Shown here one piece after another: positions 48,831 to 56,678 of a stretch of DNA of 64,000 nucleotides (position 1 is the first letter of the stretch; the number at the start of each line of letters is the position of its first letter). A program made the position numbers and the translations under genes. The stretch is from the NCBI GenBank assembly GCA_030544235.1, contig CM060470.1:23800098-23864097 (forward strand). Reading direction: 5' to 3'. This DNA comes from Lepturacanthus savala. Its lineage: Eukaryota; Chordata; Actinopteri; Scombriformes; Trichiuridae. The notes beneath the pieces were generated by a model. That model was not told the DNA's origin. It searched no databases and saw only the letters and a program-made list of their open reading frames with translations.

Positions 48831-51800
48831 TCAGTTAATAAATAAAACACATCTGCCAAAAATGCTCCAGCACAACTTTTCGAATCGAAAGTTTAACAGT
48901 ATTTTGAGGACAGCTGGGTTTTCTGATCCTTTATAATGTGTGTGATTAGAGGTGCAGCCTCAGAACTAAGGCAGGCTGAACTAGTCTACCTGCAGGGGGT
49001 CTGTGGTAGCCTGTGGGGGTCTGTGGGGCTCTGAGCTGCACCACAAACAGAGTAATTACACACCTGATCGGTCTAATGAGGAACATCACACATTCACCAT
49101 CTAATCAGGCCAAACATCAGTATTACTGACAGCCTGTGACTGCGACTAGCCGCACCTCTCCAGCTGTTTCCCACACTGAATAACGTTGTTCCTCTCTCTG
49201 GTTCCTGTTTTTCTTCTTGTCTGGCCTCTTTTCCTCAGCCGCTGCACATTAACGCAGATAACGAAGCGTACATGCTGCAGAGGCCCTCCTCTCTCTTCTG
49301 GTGCCACAGCATCAAGTCTCTTTCCTGTCTGGAGATCTCCTCCATCACACTCACCCCGATGAGCTCGCCGGAGTCCAACCTGTCGGCCGGGTTACTAACC
49401 CCTCCACCCGCCAAACCCGCTCTCCTTCCTCCTAAGCTGACCGAGGGATGCAGCATCCCACGGCCTCGCGTAAACACCCTCTGCTTTTCTTTTCCTTTCT
49501 GCTCTGTCACTGTCCCCCAAGCCTTGTTATCACCGGCCTTTGTCTGCCATTCTGCTCCGTTTGCTGTTTATCTAGCTTTTTCCCAAAAAATAGCTGTTTA
49601 GTTTATGTAAGGATGAAGTTTAGAGAACTCCTGACCTTGTCTGAACCGTATCCACTGCTTCATGCAGGCAGGAAGCATCTCCATGAAACCACAGACGTCC
49701 ACAGACATTTTTGACATGGTTCCTTTCTCCCCCGTGACACCACTGACGCCCACGCCGACCAGCAACGGCTGCCCACCGCCACCGCCAACCACATTGCCAC
49801 CAGATATAAGTGAGTACTCGATCAGAATTGGAATCAGATTTTATATTATTAAGGATTATCGCATGAATTAAATGTTTACAATCAAGGTTTAGATGTCTGT
49901 TTTTAATGAGATAGAATTGAAGAAGTGTGGCTGTTTAGTTACTTATCCCATCTCCTCTATAGCATTAGCCTCATAGCATAATTGCCAAAGTCATATTTCC
50001 ATGTTTTTTGGAAAACAAGAAATAACACAATTTTTAGAAATTGCATCAGTATTTTTTATATTTACTGATATTTTGTATTGATGTTTAACAGTAAATTCAA
50101 CCAGATGTGTGAACAAATATGCAGAAAGAAATAGACCCGTCAGTAATGTCAAACAAATAAAAAATGACTGGCAAAATTGTGCTTTGACTCCGGCATTTTC
50201 TTACATAAATGTGAGCTATATCTATCAGACTTTGGAGAAAAAAGGTCATTTTACGTTTAAATAGACAGCTCATAATCTCTTTGATTGATGGAAAGTACAT
50301 TTAGTGTCAGCCGCTTCTTCCACTGTCATTTTGCTTGTATCAAAACTGCTTTAGAATGACTTAGGCAGATAGTGTTTTTAGATTGCAAAAAGTGAGTAAT
50401 AAGCTGTGATTGGCCAGTGACATATGACATAAAGACAGAATGATGCAGAAGTGGTAAGAGAGTATGTTAGAGAGGATGAGAGTAGTGTAAGTTATGCAAA
50501 TATTTTAATTTATCAAAAAATACTTATAATCTAAGTCTCCTTTTTCCAATTAATCACTAATGCATTTTATTTCATTATATATTTATTGTATAGTCATGTA
50601 TGCCTATCTGAAACAACAAATCCTAGTAACAATAAATGACTTGTATACAGTGGTGCCAACTTCAGGTCAACATTGGGGTCAAAGTGTTTTCTTTTAATAA
50701 TCTGAAATTCAAGTAGGAACAGTTAGGCCCATTTGTTCCTAACAAATGGGCCTAACTACACTGTGATCCTGTAATCAAACAGGATCACAGTGATCCTGTT
50801 TGATTACAAGTAGATGAAGGGTCTAAAATAGTCACTTTAAAGATAATAAAAACAATGTTAAAATTACAAAAAAAATGCACAAGTTTTGAAGAGGAAGACT
50901 CACTGGTTAAAACAACAATGTGAGCTGATAGGAGAAGAAGCAGTCACGCAAGAATTTATTGAAAGACATGGACCCTTTGCCAAGGATTCATCACATTAAA
51001 TCACAGAGACAGTGTTGAGGGAAGATGTGAAGAATGTGGTGACTTTCATACCTTTTTGTCATTTCTCTTGATTCTGCCTGATCTGCCTGTCAGCGATGAT
51101 TCTCACCCATTCGTGTTTTTGATGCACGCAAAATCTTGTTTTTTCCATCACAAGCTTGATGTTTATTACAACTGCCTGTGATACATTTTTGAGTAAAAAT
51201 TCACTTTGAATTATGATTTATTACAGTATTATCGTGAGGATTTCAACGGAGCTCACCACACATTTCAGTTTTGTCAGGGCCAGGCATATTTGAGGGGATT
51301 TTGCTCTCCTCCCCCTTTTTAAACATTGGCGGGGCATAAAACCACATGCCCCTCCCGAGATGGCTTCTATGCTTGTATATTATACATTTTTTGCCTTCTG
51401 TTCTTTATTTAAATGGTGATTTTGCATTATTACATTATTAATTTTGTTTATTTGTGAGTGTTTTGTCTATTATTTGACATATTTTCTTACTTTAATGTCT
51501 CTACTCCTGTCTGTGTTTGTGCACTTTAAATTAAAAAAAAAATAACAATAATAAAATGAATAAATAAATGAAAGCCTTCTTGGTTTGTCATGTTTTATCT
51601 GCTGTGTTTTAGGGAAAGACTTGTTTGGTGCTGAGCCGTTTGATCCGTTCACCTGCGGGGCAGCTGACTTCCCTCCAGACATCCAGTCAAAGCTGGATGA
51701 GATGCAGGTGAGTTCCTGCATGTGTCTGTACCCTCCACAGCGTTTCTCTTTTTCTTTTTTTGGAGCTGCAGGGTGGGCTGGTTGAACTGGGAAACACAGG

Positions 51801-54122
51801 CTTCCTGTCTGTCATATTATCCACATCAGCACTTTTAAGATTAAAAAAAAAGGGAAAAAAATGTTTTTTGCTTCATGCATGATTCCTCAGCCAATCCTAA
51901 CAATGAACTCCCTGCAGCTCTGTAACAGTGCTGGCATCACTGCTGTATAATGGCAGGACACTTTGTCCTCTTGTGAACAGAAAGCACGTCTCAGATCCCA
52001 GTTCATTTACAACTTCTTAATACGTCTTTTGTTGTTTGTTTTAAGGTACTTTTTATTTTTAATGAAGTGATAGGAGTTTTAAATGGATTTTTTTTGCATT
52101 CAGTATTAGAGTTTGTATAAAAAAATAGTTGTAATTGTAGCAGGGAATGAAAAGATGCCTTTAACAGTTTTCTCACATTCCAGAAATCATAAAATAAAAT
52201 GAAAGAAACGTGTCAATTTGAGCATAACCTTGTGTAACCTGTGTCTGCAAGAACCAACTCAAAAATCCAACAGTAGTTTCTCAGTCAGAGTTTGGATGAA
52301 GTTTAAACTTTACTCTAGATTAAAAAAAAAGAAAAAAACATCCAGATTCACATCTACTTTGTGTGGAAACACTGCAGAAACAGTCAATCATTCTCTGCAC
52401 AAAGCATGAAACAGCACGACTAGTTGATCTAACCCTCACGTTTGTGCTCCTGTTTGCCCAGAAACTATTAAATAATGACCAGTAGGAGGCGATGTTGACA
52501 CACTTTCTCAGTCAAACGTTTCCTTTCAACTTCTTCCTCTTTTTTAATTATTAACAACTCTTTTGCTCTTCACTTGTAGCGGCAGAGATGGTTTGTACGC
52601 TGCTCTGTGCTGTCGTGCTTTGGTCTCGTCGGCTGCTGCATGCTCATAGATACAAAACCCACCAGTCAACACATTCCTCCATCATCTGTGAAGTGTTGTG
52701 TGATTTTTGAACGGGCCACATTACACTTTACACTTGTTATCTCAGCAAATACTGTGTAAAATGTATTTTTGCATGGGAATACATACATATATGGAAAAAT
52801 TTAAGAGACCACTGCAAAAACTCTGCAACAAAAACACTGCAAAAAAAAACAATGTTTTCAGACCCCAAACAATGCAAAGAAGCACATTTAAATTAATTTT
52901 AAAACAATATAATACTTATGTTTCCACCTAATAAGAGTTCATAAATCAATATTTAGTACAATTACCCTTATTTTTAATCACAGCTTTTATGCGTCTTGGC
53001 CTGCTTTCCACAGTCTTTACCATTGTTCTTGGGTGATTTTATTCCACTCCTGGTACCTCTTTAAGCAGAATGAGGTGTGAATATGTTGGAATTCAACAGA
53101 TGCTGGAATAGAATGGCTGGAATACATTTTTGAGATGCTCATTTAAGAGAAAAAAATGGAGTTGTCTCTTATTTCTTTTTCCAGAGCTGTATATGTATAT
53201 ATGAAAAAATGATCTAATAATATAATTAATAATAATAATAATAATATAAATAAAAAACAGATTCAAATTCCTCTTTTTTTAACACATTTCTTTTGCAATT
53301 TGCAAAACCCAAATGCTTCAGCAGTGCTTCTCCATCCAGATGCATGTCTTGCTGTTTCCACTTGAGTCAGTGATCTTGGATGACGAGCATGCCGTTGCTA
53401 CAGTGTTGTGACCTCGCCGCGTTTCAGTACTTGTTTAACTCGCCCTTGTCGACTCAGCGCTTGCCCTCGGGGGGAATCACCGCCGCCGTCATTAGGGTCG
53501 CTCCCAATTGGCTGAAAAAAAAGAACTGAACTTATGAGACAGGACCCTTTGGAGGGCTAAGGGAGCGGTGGTCACCCTGGAGGTGTAAATCACCCACAGT
53601 GCGTCGCAGCCAAGCATTTGATAAAAGAAAATGGCGCTGACATTATAATCAATAGCAATTATCTGCAGAAGCTCATTGAAATGAGCTGGCAGGCGTTTCT
53701 GATTTGTACAAAGCTGGGGTGAGTCCAAAGTGTAAAAGGAGAACTGTGTTTGATTTCTCTCCTCCACTTCCATTTCCTCCACTGCGCTCCAGATGACCTC
53801 CACAATGACGTATGTCGCTACGTATCACAGAGGGCTGAGGGAAAGTGAACAAAGGGCAACTGAAACAACAATGAAACCATTATTTCCTTCATTTCCCCCC
53901 TCTGAGCTTTATAGATTTGTTTCCCATCGACTCCAATGCAAACATCATTCAAACTTTGTGTTTATTAGCTAAATTGGGACATGTAATCCAGCAGTAGGCC
54001 GATGGCGGCTCCCCTGGCGGTCACAGCTGTTCTCTGGCTTGTCTTTTCAGGAGGGGTTCAAAATGGGACTAACCTTAGAGGGCACCGTCTTCTCCCTGGA
54101 CCCGCTAGACAGCCGCTGCTGA
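27464..54122 (+). CDS. gulp1: GULP PTB-domain engulfment adaptor 1 (gene span, 11 coding exons)
   Basis: A cytosolic adaptor of apoptotic-cell engulfment and endocytic trafficking, orthologue of worm CED-6. It binds NPxY-type tails of receptors such as LRP1 and stabilin-2 through its PTB domain. Coding exons: 27464-27491, 37958-38019, 41807-41878, 47352-47450, 47575-47712, 47865-47981, 48696-48782, 49239-49469, 49668-49809, 51613-51707, 54051-54122. All introns have GT/AG ends and the phases join without a frameshift. The product is 303 residues without exon 8 (human is 304) or 380 with it. Residues 21 to about 165 form the PTB domain, about 160-198 a leucine-rich coiled coil, and the tail carries TDIFDMVPFSP, DLFGAEPFDPF and the conserved end FSLDPLDSRC. 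The start codon has A at -3, and MNRAF matches the mammalian start. Sequence and phase leave little doubt about identity; whether this is a teleost a or b duplicate cannot be told. Confidence 0.95.
28130..28530. promoter_or_regulatory. Candidate conserved non-coding element, gulp1 intron 1
   Basis: Non-repetitive sequence richer in varied words than its surroundings. It includes a perfect C/EBP-type palindrome ATTGCGCAAT at 28,477-28,486, and ATATGGAAATGCACAT and CATTATAATTGG close by. The call rests on appearance only; conservation could not be tested. Confidence 0.3.
31035..31256 (+). repeat. Interspersed fish repeat (ATCGATTAAT-type), copy 2
   Basis: It contains AGCAACAGTCCACAACAC, GAAACTAAAGAAACCAG-like text (AAAACTAAAGAAACCAGAAA), CAGAAGCTGGAACCAGAG and a closing AACTAATCGATTAACC. 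This is the layout of a very common fish repeat. A reverse-oriented relative lies at 17,090. Confidence 0.65.
33411..33580 (+). repeat. tRNA-derived SINE-like repeat (family 2)
   Basis: A degenerate tRNA-like head with a B-box relic (GTTTAAGTCCTGG) is followed by the body CCTACATGTCATCCCCC and CCTGTGTCTCTAATCTC, then an ATAAAGGAAAAAATAC tail. It shares its body with the minus-strand copy at 6,176. Confidence 0.65.
33881..34602. mobile_element. hAT DNA transposon, non-autonomous, with 8-bp target duplication
   Basis: The ends CAGTGGTGGCTGCTGGAC and, at the right, CACCACTG are inverted. The flanks are CCTGACAT (33,873-33,880) and CATGACAT (34,603-34,610), seven of eight matching. A second partial GACATCAGTGGCAGCCACTG lies at about 33,978 inside. 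No transposase coding remains. Confidence 0.8.
35370..35760. promoter_or_regulatory. Candidate conserved non-coding element, gulp1 intron 1
   Basis: Non-repetitive apart from the (GAAA)n run. It includes CATTAGCCATTAATGAAG and TCAATGGCCAATAATCTC with CCAAT- and TAAT-type words. This is a suggestion from sequence texture only. Confidence 0.25.
35578..35609. repeat. (GAAA)n microsatellite
   Basis: About seven tetranucleotide units with one interruption (GACAGAAAGG). Confidence 0.9.
37304..37822 (+). mobile_element. TA-flanked MITE, copy 1
   Basis: The left end TACACTACTGTTTAAAAG continues into TTTGGGGTCAC. The right end, read in reverse complement, is TACTGCAATTCAAAAG and then TTTGGTGTCAC. 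TA dinucleotides at both ends suggest a Tc1/mariner-type target. The interior shares long blocks, in reverse orientation, with 48,280-48,663. It ends about 135 bases before exon 2. Confidence 0.75.
37958..38019 (+). CDS. gulp1: gulp1 exon 2
   Basis: Sixty-two bases following ATCTTTTCAG. With the base carried over from exon 1 it encodes DKSWMHTPDALAKHYIPYNV plus K, the lead into the PTB domain. The donor is AAG|GTATGT. Confidence 0.95.
40050..40990. promoter_or_regulatory. Candidate conserved non-coding block, gulp1 intron 2
   Basis: Non-repetitive with CpG-containing words and clustered homeobox-like motifs, e.g. GGTTTAATTACTTGCAC near 40,556. The function is a guess. Confidence 0.25.
41145..41182. 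repeat. (GT)n microsatellite
   Basis: About 19 GT units in gulp1 intron 2. Confidence 0.95.
41397..41470. repeat. (GT)n microsatellite
   Basis: About 36 GT units, with a GC variant at the end. Confidence 0.97.
41807..41878 (+). CDS. gulp1: gulp1 exon 3
   Basis: Seventy-two bases, 24 codons, phase 0 at both ends. It encodes FLGNTEVEAPKGTEVVKDAV and RKLK, the first PTB strand and helix. The donor is a weak AAG|GTAAAA. A (GT)n tract and a 19-base G run begin about 60 bases into the following intron. Confidence 0.95.
41939..41979. repeat. (GT)n followed by a 19-base G run, close to exon 3
   Basis: Starts 61 bases downstream of the exon 3 donor. The G run is at 41,961-41,979. Such a tract can form a G-quadruplex in DNA or RNA. 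Confidence 0.95.
41980..43654 (+). other. gulp1: gulp1 intron 3, left part
   Basis: No transposon recognised; ordinary AT-rich intron sequence. Confidence 0.4.
44162..44255 (+). pseudogene. hAT transposase N-terminal exon 1 (ZMYM1/TTF-like family)
   Basis: The frame after a stop at 44,159 reads ISSKRHYESGAEKLKRKKEK then DDKLASLS and ends at CAG|GTAAGT. K/R-rich starts of this form are typical of fish hAT transposases with TTF-type zinc fingers. There is no ATG in frame at the expected start: the codon there is ATA. Confidence 0.6.
44776..45026 (+). pseudogene. hAT transposase N-terminal exon 2, truncated
   Basis: The acceptor TATTCATAG joins in phase to exon 1 and continues GSILKYIDGPPHQQEDEPDD, an acidic/serine-rich linker, to a stop at 45,024-45,026. 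The stop overlaps an AATAAA (45,025-45,030). The zinc finger and catalytic core are missing, so it cannot move itself. Confidence 0.6.
45113..45146. repeat. G-rich run (GGGCGG repeats then poly-G)
   Basis: GGGC-type repeats followed by a G run, near the right end of the hAT element. Confidence 0.9.
46047..46298 (+). repeat. tRNA-headed SINE-like repeat (family 1), copy 5, truncated
   Basis: Lacks the tRNA-like head. It starts at CCTTTCTGTGTGGAG, keeps the body (CTTCCTCCCACAGTCC) and ends in the (GACT)n tail at 46,284-46,298. It lies in gulp1 intron 3, gene-sense. Confidence 0.8.
47352..47450 (+). CDS. gulp1: gulp1 exon 4
   Basis: Ninety-nine bases, 33 codons, phase 0. It encodes FQRHIKKSEGQKTPKVELQI then SIYGVKVLDAKTK, PTB strands. 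Donor AAA|GTGAGT. Confidence 0.95.
47575..47712 (+). CDS. gulp1: gulp1 exon 5
   Basis: One hundred thirty-eight bases, 46 codons, phase 0. It holds the most conserved PTB stretch, including [20 protein letters not shown] and FVFDSEKC. The donor TGT|GTAAGT is strong. The next intron is only 152 bases. Confidence 0.96.
47865..47981 (+). CDS. gulp1: gulp1 exon 6
   Basis: One hundred seventeen bases, 39 codons. It encodes the C-terminal PTB helix (AEEITLTIGQAFDLAYKKFL) and the start of the coiled coil (KQIGSLQKR). The donor is CGA|GTATGA. Confidence 0.95.
48280..48663 (-). mobile_element. TA-flanked MITE, copy 2 (inverted relative to copy 1)
   Basis: The ends are TACACTACCGTTCAAAAG and, at the right, GGTAGTGTA. 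The interior runs in the opposite orientation to 37,304-37,822. Matching blocks include AATGTCCTTATTTTT and CAATGAAGATAACTTTAAAC. It lies in gulp1 intron 6, ending 32 bases before exon 7. Confidence 0.8.
48696..48782 (+). CDS. gulp1: gulp1 exon 7 (coiled coil)
   Basis: Eighty-seven bases, 29 codons, phase 0. It encodes IQELETENTELKKQLQDLEE, a heptad pattern expected to mediate self-association, and ends in HVPP. The donor CCA|GTAAGA is followed 15 bases later by a (CA)n run. Confidence 0.95.
48797..48828. repeat. (CA)n microsatellite beside the exon 7 donor
   Basis: About 16 CA units, beginning 15 bases after the exon 7 splice donor, in gulp1-sense orientation. It lies upstream of the probable cassette exon. 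Confidence 0.95.
49239..49469 (+). CDS. gulp1: gulp1 exon 8, probable cassette exon absent from the human protein
   Basis: It has a very strong pyrimidine tract and acceptor (CTTTTCCTCAG), 231 bases (77 codons, phase 0 at both ends) and the donor CGC|GTAAAC. The peptide begins PLHINADNEAYMLQ, has an aromatic patch SLFWCHSIKSLS and ends with a proline-rich LLTPPPAKPALLPPK segment. Splicing exon 7 straight to exon 9 recreates the human-like join HVPP-AGSI, so this exon looks optional. It is clearly richer in G and C than the flanking introns. Expression is inferred from splice signals and the open, phase-preserving frame. Confidence 0.75.
49668..49809 (+). CDS. gulp1: gulp1 exon 9
   Basis: One hundred forty-two bases from CATGCAG to ATAA|GTGAGT, ending in phase 1. 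It encodes AGSISMKPQTSTDIFDMVPF and then SPVTPL and a proline-rich stretch. TDIFDM-PFSP is conserved with mammals. Confidence 0.95.
49810..51612 (+). other. gulp1: gulp1 intron 9
   Basis: AT-rich. It contains the overlapping hairpins at 50,721-50,807. Nothing else was recognised. Confidence 0.5.
50721..50807. repeat. Three overlapping perfect inverted repeats
   Basis: Arm 50,721-50,737 pairs perfectly with 50,741-50,757 (17 bp, 3-base loop). Arm 50,759-50,771 pairs with 50,780-50,792 (13 bp, 8-base loop). Arm 50,771-50,786 pairs with 50,792-50,807 (16 bp, 5-base loop). The last two share bases, so only one can form at a time. Confidence 0.92.
51613..51707 (+). CDS. gulp1: gulp1 exon 10 (endocytic motif exon)
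   Basis: Ninety-five bases. With the carried base it encodes RKDLFGAEPFDPFTCGAADF and then PPDIQSKLDEMQ. The DPF tripeptide is of the type that binds the AP2 alpha appendage. Donor CAG|GTGAGT. Confidence 0.95.
52789..53200 (+). mobile_element. Tc1/mariner-like MITE
   Basis: It opens ATATGGAAAAATTTAAGAG with GACCACTGC following, and closes GGAGTTGTCTCTTATTTC with a CCAGAGCTGTATAT end, inverted relatives. The middle has TTTTTAATCACAGCTTTTA and TGCGTCTTGGCCTGC, a recurring fish MITE body. Confidence 0.65.
53390..53830. promoter_or_regulatory. Candidate conserved non-coding element, gulp1 intron 10
   Basis: Non-repetitive with CpGs. It includes ATAATCAATAGCAATTATC and CTGCAGAAGCTCATTG, and CCCAATTGGC near its start. 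Its texture differs sharply from the AT-rich flanks. No test of conservation was possible. Confidence 0.3.
54051..54122 (+). CDS. gulp1: gulp1 exon 11 (last coding exon)
   Basis: The acceptor GTCTTTTCAG precedes EGFKMGLTLEGTVFSLDPLD and SRC, then TGA at 54,120-54,122. This is the conserved C-terminus of vertebrate GULP1. Confidence 0.95.
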   Translation, partial: EGFKMGLTLEGTVFSLDPLDSRC

Positions 54123-54844
54123 TGCCAAGAAGATGCTCTTTGTCGCGCACTTTTAATTCGTTTGTATGAAGAAGTGCCAGAATCCACTCCACAGTTGAGT
54201 CGAGATGTCACAGTTTTCATCTTGAGGTTTATATGCATTTGCATTTAGATTGGTTTTTTCGATATATTTCAAGGTGAACTCAGATCCATTATAGAAAAGA
54301 ACTATTTTTGTAAAAGTAAAAAAAAAAAAACATACAGAAGGAGTAGTTTTGAGAACCTTCGCTTGCACAGGCAATGAGAGATGTAAATAGTGGGATATGT
54401 CCAATGGTACACTCAGTGGCAGCATTTTCATATGAGACAGTTTGTGTGTATGCACCATTTGAATTCTGTATTGTTAACACATTCCTGTTTGTATGCCAAG
54501 CAAAATGAAACCTGTATATCATTAACATGAACTTACAGCTTGCACATAACATCACGTATTTTACTCAACATTAATTACCACGTTACGTTGTTAATTAACC
54601 CATTCTGACATGTTTCAGCTTACTGATCTTTCTACCTATCGTTTATGGCGTTGAATTTATTTTTTTTTTCTTTTGCATTTCACGAATTTGCCATCTCAGT
54701 ATTTACTTGTCATATTTTTACTTTGTCATTATTATAGTCGCCTCTTTTTCTTGCACCAGAAGGCACTTTTGTGAGGGGGGACCTCTGTTCATACACAGTA
54801 CTGTACCCATTATTTTACTTTTGGTTGCATTTGCTGTTACAGTA

Positions 54845-54850
54845 ATTAAA
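54845..54850 (+). promoter_or_regulatory. gulp1: Candidate polyadenylation signal ATTAAA (gulp1)
   Basis: The common variant signal, followed within 60 bases by GTGATGGATGTGTTTCGTC, a GT-rich downstream element. Confidence 0.5.
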
Positions 54851-55181
54851 GAAAATGTTAATGCAAACACGCTGCTACTTCATTTATTATTAATGGTGAT
54901 GGATGTGTTTCGTCTCCTGTTACAAAGGCTGTTTGTGTTGATGCAATTTCATAAGTAGGTCACTCTGACTACATCAGCCCATGTGCATTCTCTTTTCTAA
55001 GAGTACCAACATGAACTCATCGAGAATAAGAACAGGCAGAAAGACGTATTTTCAGTGTTTATTTCAAAGGATGAAATTCATCTGCTTCCAGTGTGGAAAG
55101 CCTCCTTCTCCTTTTCTTGGTCTCCTCTCTGCCTCTGGAGTGTTAGCAGGCAGCCACGCCTCACAAAATGTACACATCTAT

Positions 55182-55187
55182 AATAAA
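55182..55187 (+). promoter_or_regulatory. gulp1: Candidate polyadenylation signal AATAAA (gulp1)
   Basis: Canonical signal 1.06 kb after the stop codon. It could give a longer 3' UTR overlapping col5a2 transcripts. Confidence 0.35.
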
Positions 55188-55699
55188 TATACTCAAATAA
55201 GAGCCAAATGCTCACAATAGAATTGCTTGAAAGGCACATTCAACAAGTTAAAAACAATTTAAACTATTTTAAGCACATAAATGTTTTTTTTGTTTGTTTT
55301 TTTTAATCTACACATTATGTTTACAGTATGTAAAATTAGATTTTGTGTGCAAAAAAGGAAAAAAAAATTGAAAGGAAATGATCTAGCTATACCTGAATTA
55401 ATAGGACAGGAGCTTGGGGGGATTAACAAGCGATAAGTTTAATTTGTTGCATAGCAAGAGATACAAAGCAAACAGGCACTCACAGCCACTGTATTCTATA
55501 AAAAAATGTTATAAAAAAAAAAAGTTCAAGAGCATATAAGTCCAGGATACTGAAAAGGGGGAACTGACATGCATAAAAATAGAATAGTCTGTGCTACCTT
55601 AACTGTCCGATATTGCAGTTGAAGCAAAAAAAAAAAAGTTATCAATCAGCACACACACATCACTCACACAACAACTCATTCGTCTCTCTGTCATTGAGG

Positions 55700-56531
55700 G
55701 AAAAGATCTTTATTCTTTATTGGCATCCCCAAACCCTGCCCTGCACCGCGCAGCCTGGAGATGTGCACAAAGGAACACGCTACTTACAAAAAACAGCATC
55801 TGCGAGAAGAAAAAAAAAAAAAAAAAAGATTTACATGTAAGTGTCATCATTTCTCTCAGTTTCGGTGACGAGGTAGCTAACACTGAGGAATCCGCAGTCT
55901 TGATGCTGCTTTGATGTTCTGCGTAGTCACTACAGAGTTTAAAAGTGACTGGATGCAGACATTCATCAAAACTGTCCCGGAGAACTAGTGAACACAGTGA
56001 ACACTAGTGAACACATCAGCGGCTAAATTAGTTTCCTCAATAGCACCACAATGTTTATTTAATATTCAAACATTAAAATAAAAAAAATAAAAAAAAAAGA
56101 ATAGACAAATCTATGAGATTGGATCGTGGTTGTATATATTTGATGTAGCTTCAGTGGAATGGTTTTGGGCCTATGAAACAGCAGTTATGGTTAACATTTA
56201 AAATCTCTCAGATTCATAAATCTTTGGACTGAAATGACATGACAATGACATATCTTTGGACCAAAGTGAGTTTAAATCAAGCTTGAATTCAAACATACAC
56301 AATAAGACAGAGGAGAGATTCAATTATTTTTTTACCAATTATTTATGTAAATTCCAAACATTCATCTAACTTACAAATCTTTGATGTCTTAAACTGGGTT
56401 GAAAGGCACAATAAATATCTTGCCACAGGGCCAGAATAGTCCTCAGTACTCGTATGTACAATGTGGCTGATCGGGTCAGCTGTCAGTTCAATAGTCTCGG
56501 GATTCTCATCGCCGCATCCCTGCCGATGTTT
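55700..56531 (-). other. col5a2: col5a2 3' UTR (extent inferred)
   Basis: Lies after the stop codon on the minus strand and contains poly-A/poly-T runs. Tandem AATAAA signals on the minus strand lie at 55,716-55,721 and 55,709-55,714. A further one at 55,058-55,063 would extend it into the gulp1 3' region. Confidence 0.5.
55709..55721 (-). promoter_or_regulatory. col5a2: Two closely spaced polyadenylation signals (col5a2)
   Basis: On the minus strand AATAAAGAATAAA gives two canonical hexamers separated by one base, about 810 bases after the stop codon. Confidence 0.5.
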
Positions 56532-56678
56532 TTACAAGAAGCACACAGGCCCAATATCGATGCCGAACTCTTGATTAGGGCCACCAATGTCCACGGGTGC
56601 AATATCCACAATGGGAAGTCTTGCTGTTTTCTGTGTCCTGTACTCAAACACTGTCTTGCCCCAGTTGCCGTTGGCTCG
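56532..56678 (-). CDS. col5a2: col5a2 last coding exon (C-propeptide end)
   Basis: Forty-eight codons plus TAA (56,532-56,534). It encodes RANGNWGKTVFEYRTQKTAR, LPIVDIAPVDIGGPNQEFGI and DIGPVCFL, the conserved fibrillar procollagen C-terminus. The acceptor is TTCCACAG. Confidence 0.96.
   Translation of the reverse strand, partial: RANGNWGKTVFEYRTQKTARLPIVDIAPVDIGGPNQEFGIDIGPVCFL

Larger units (their letters stand above)
51708..54050 (+). other. gulp1: gulp1 intron 10
   Basis: Contains a Tc1-like MITE at 52,789, an (AAT)n patch at about 53,218-53,245 and a candidate conserved block at 53,390-53,830. Confidence 0.5.
54123..55190 (+). other. gulp1: gulp1 3' UTR (extent inferred)
   Basis: Follows the TGA stop. 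Two polyadenylation signals are visible: ATTAAA at 54,845-54,850 with T/G-rich sequence downstream, and AATAAA at 55,182-55,187. Which one is used is unknown. Confidence 0.6.
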
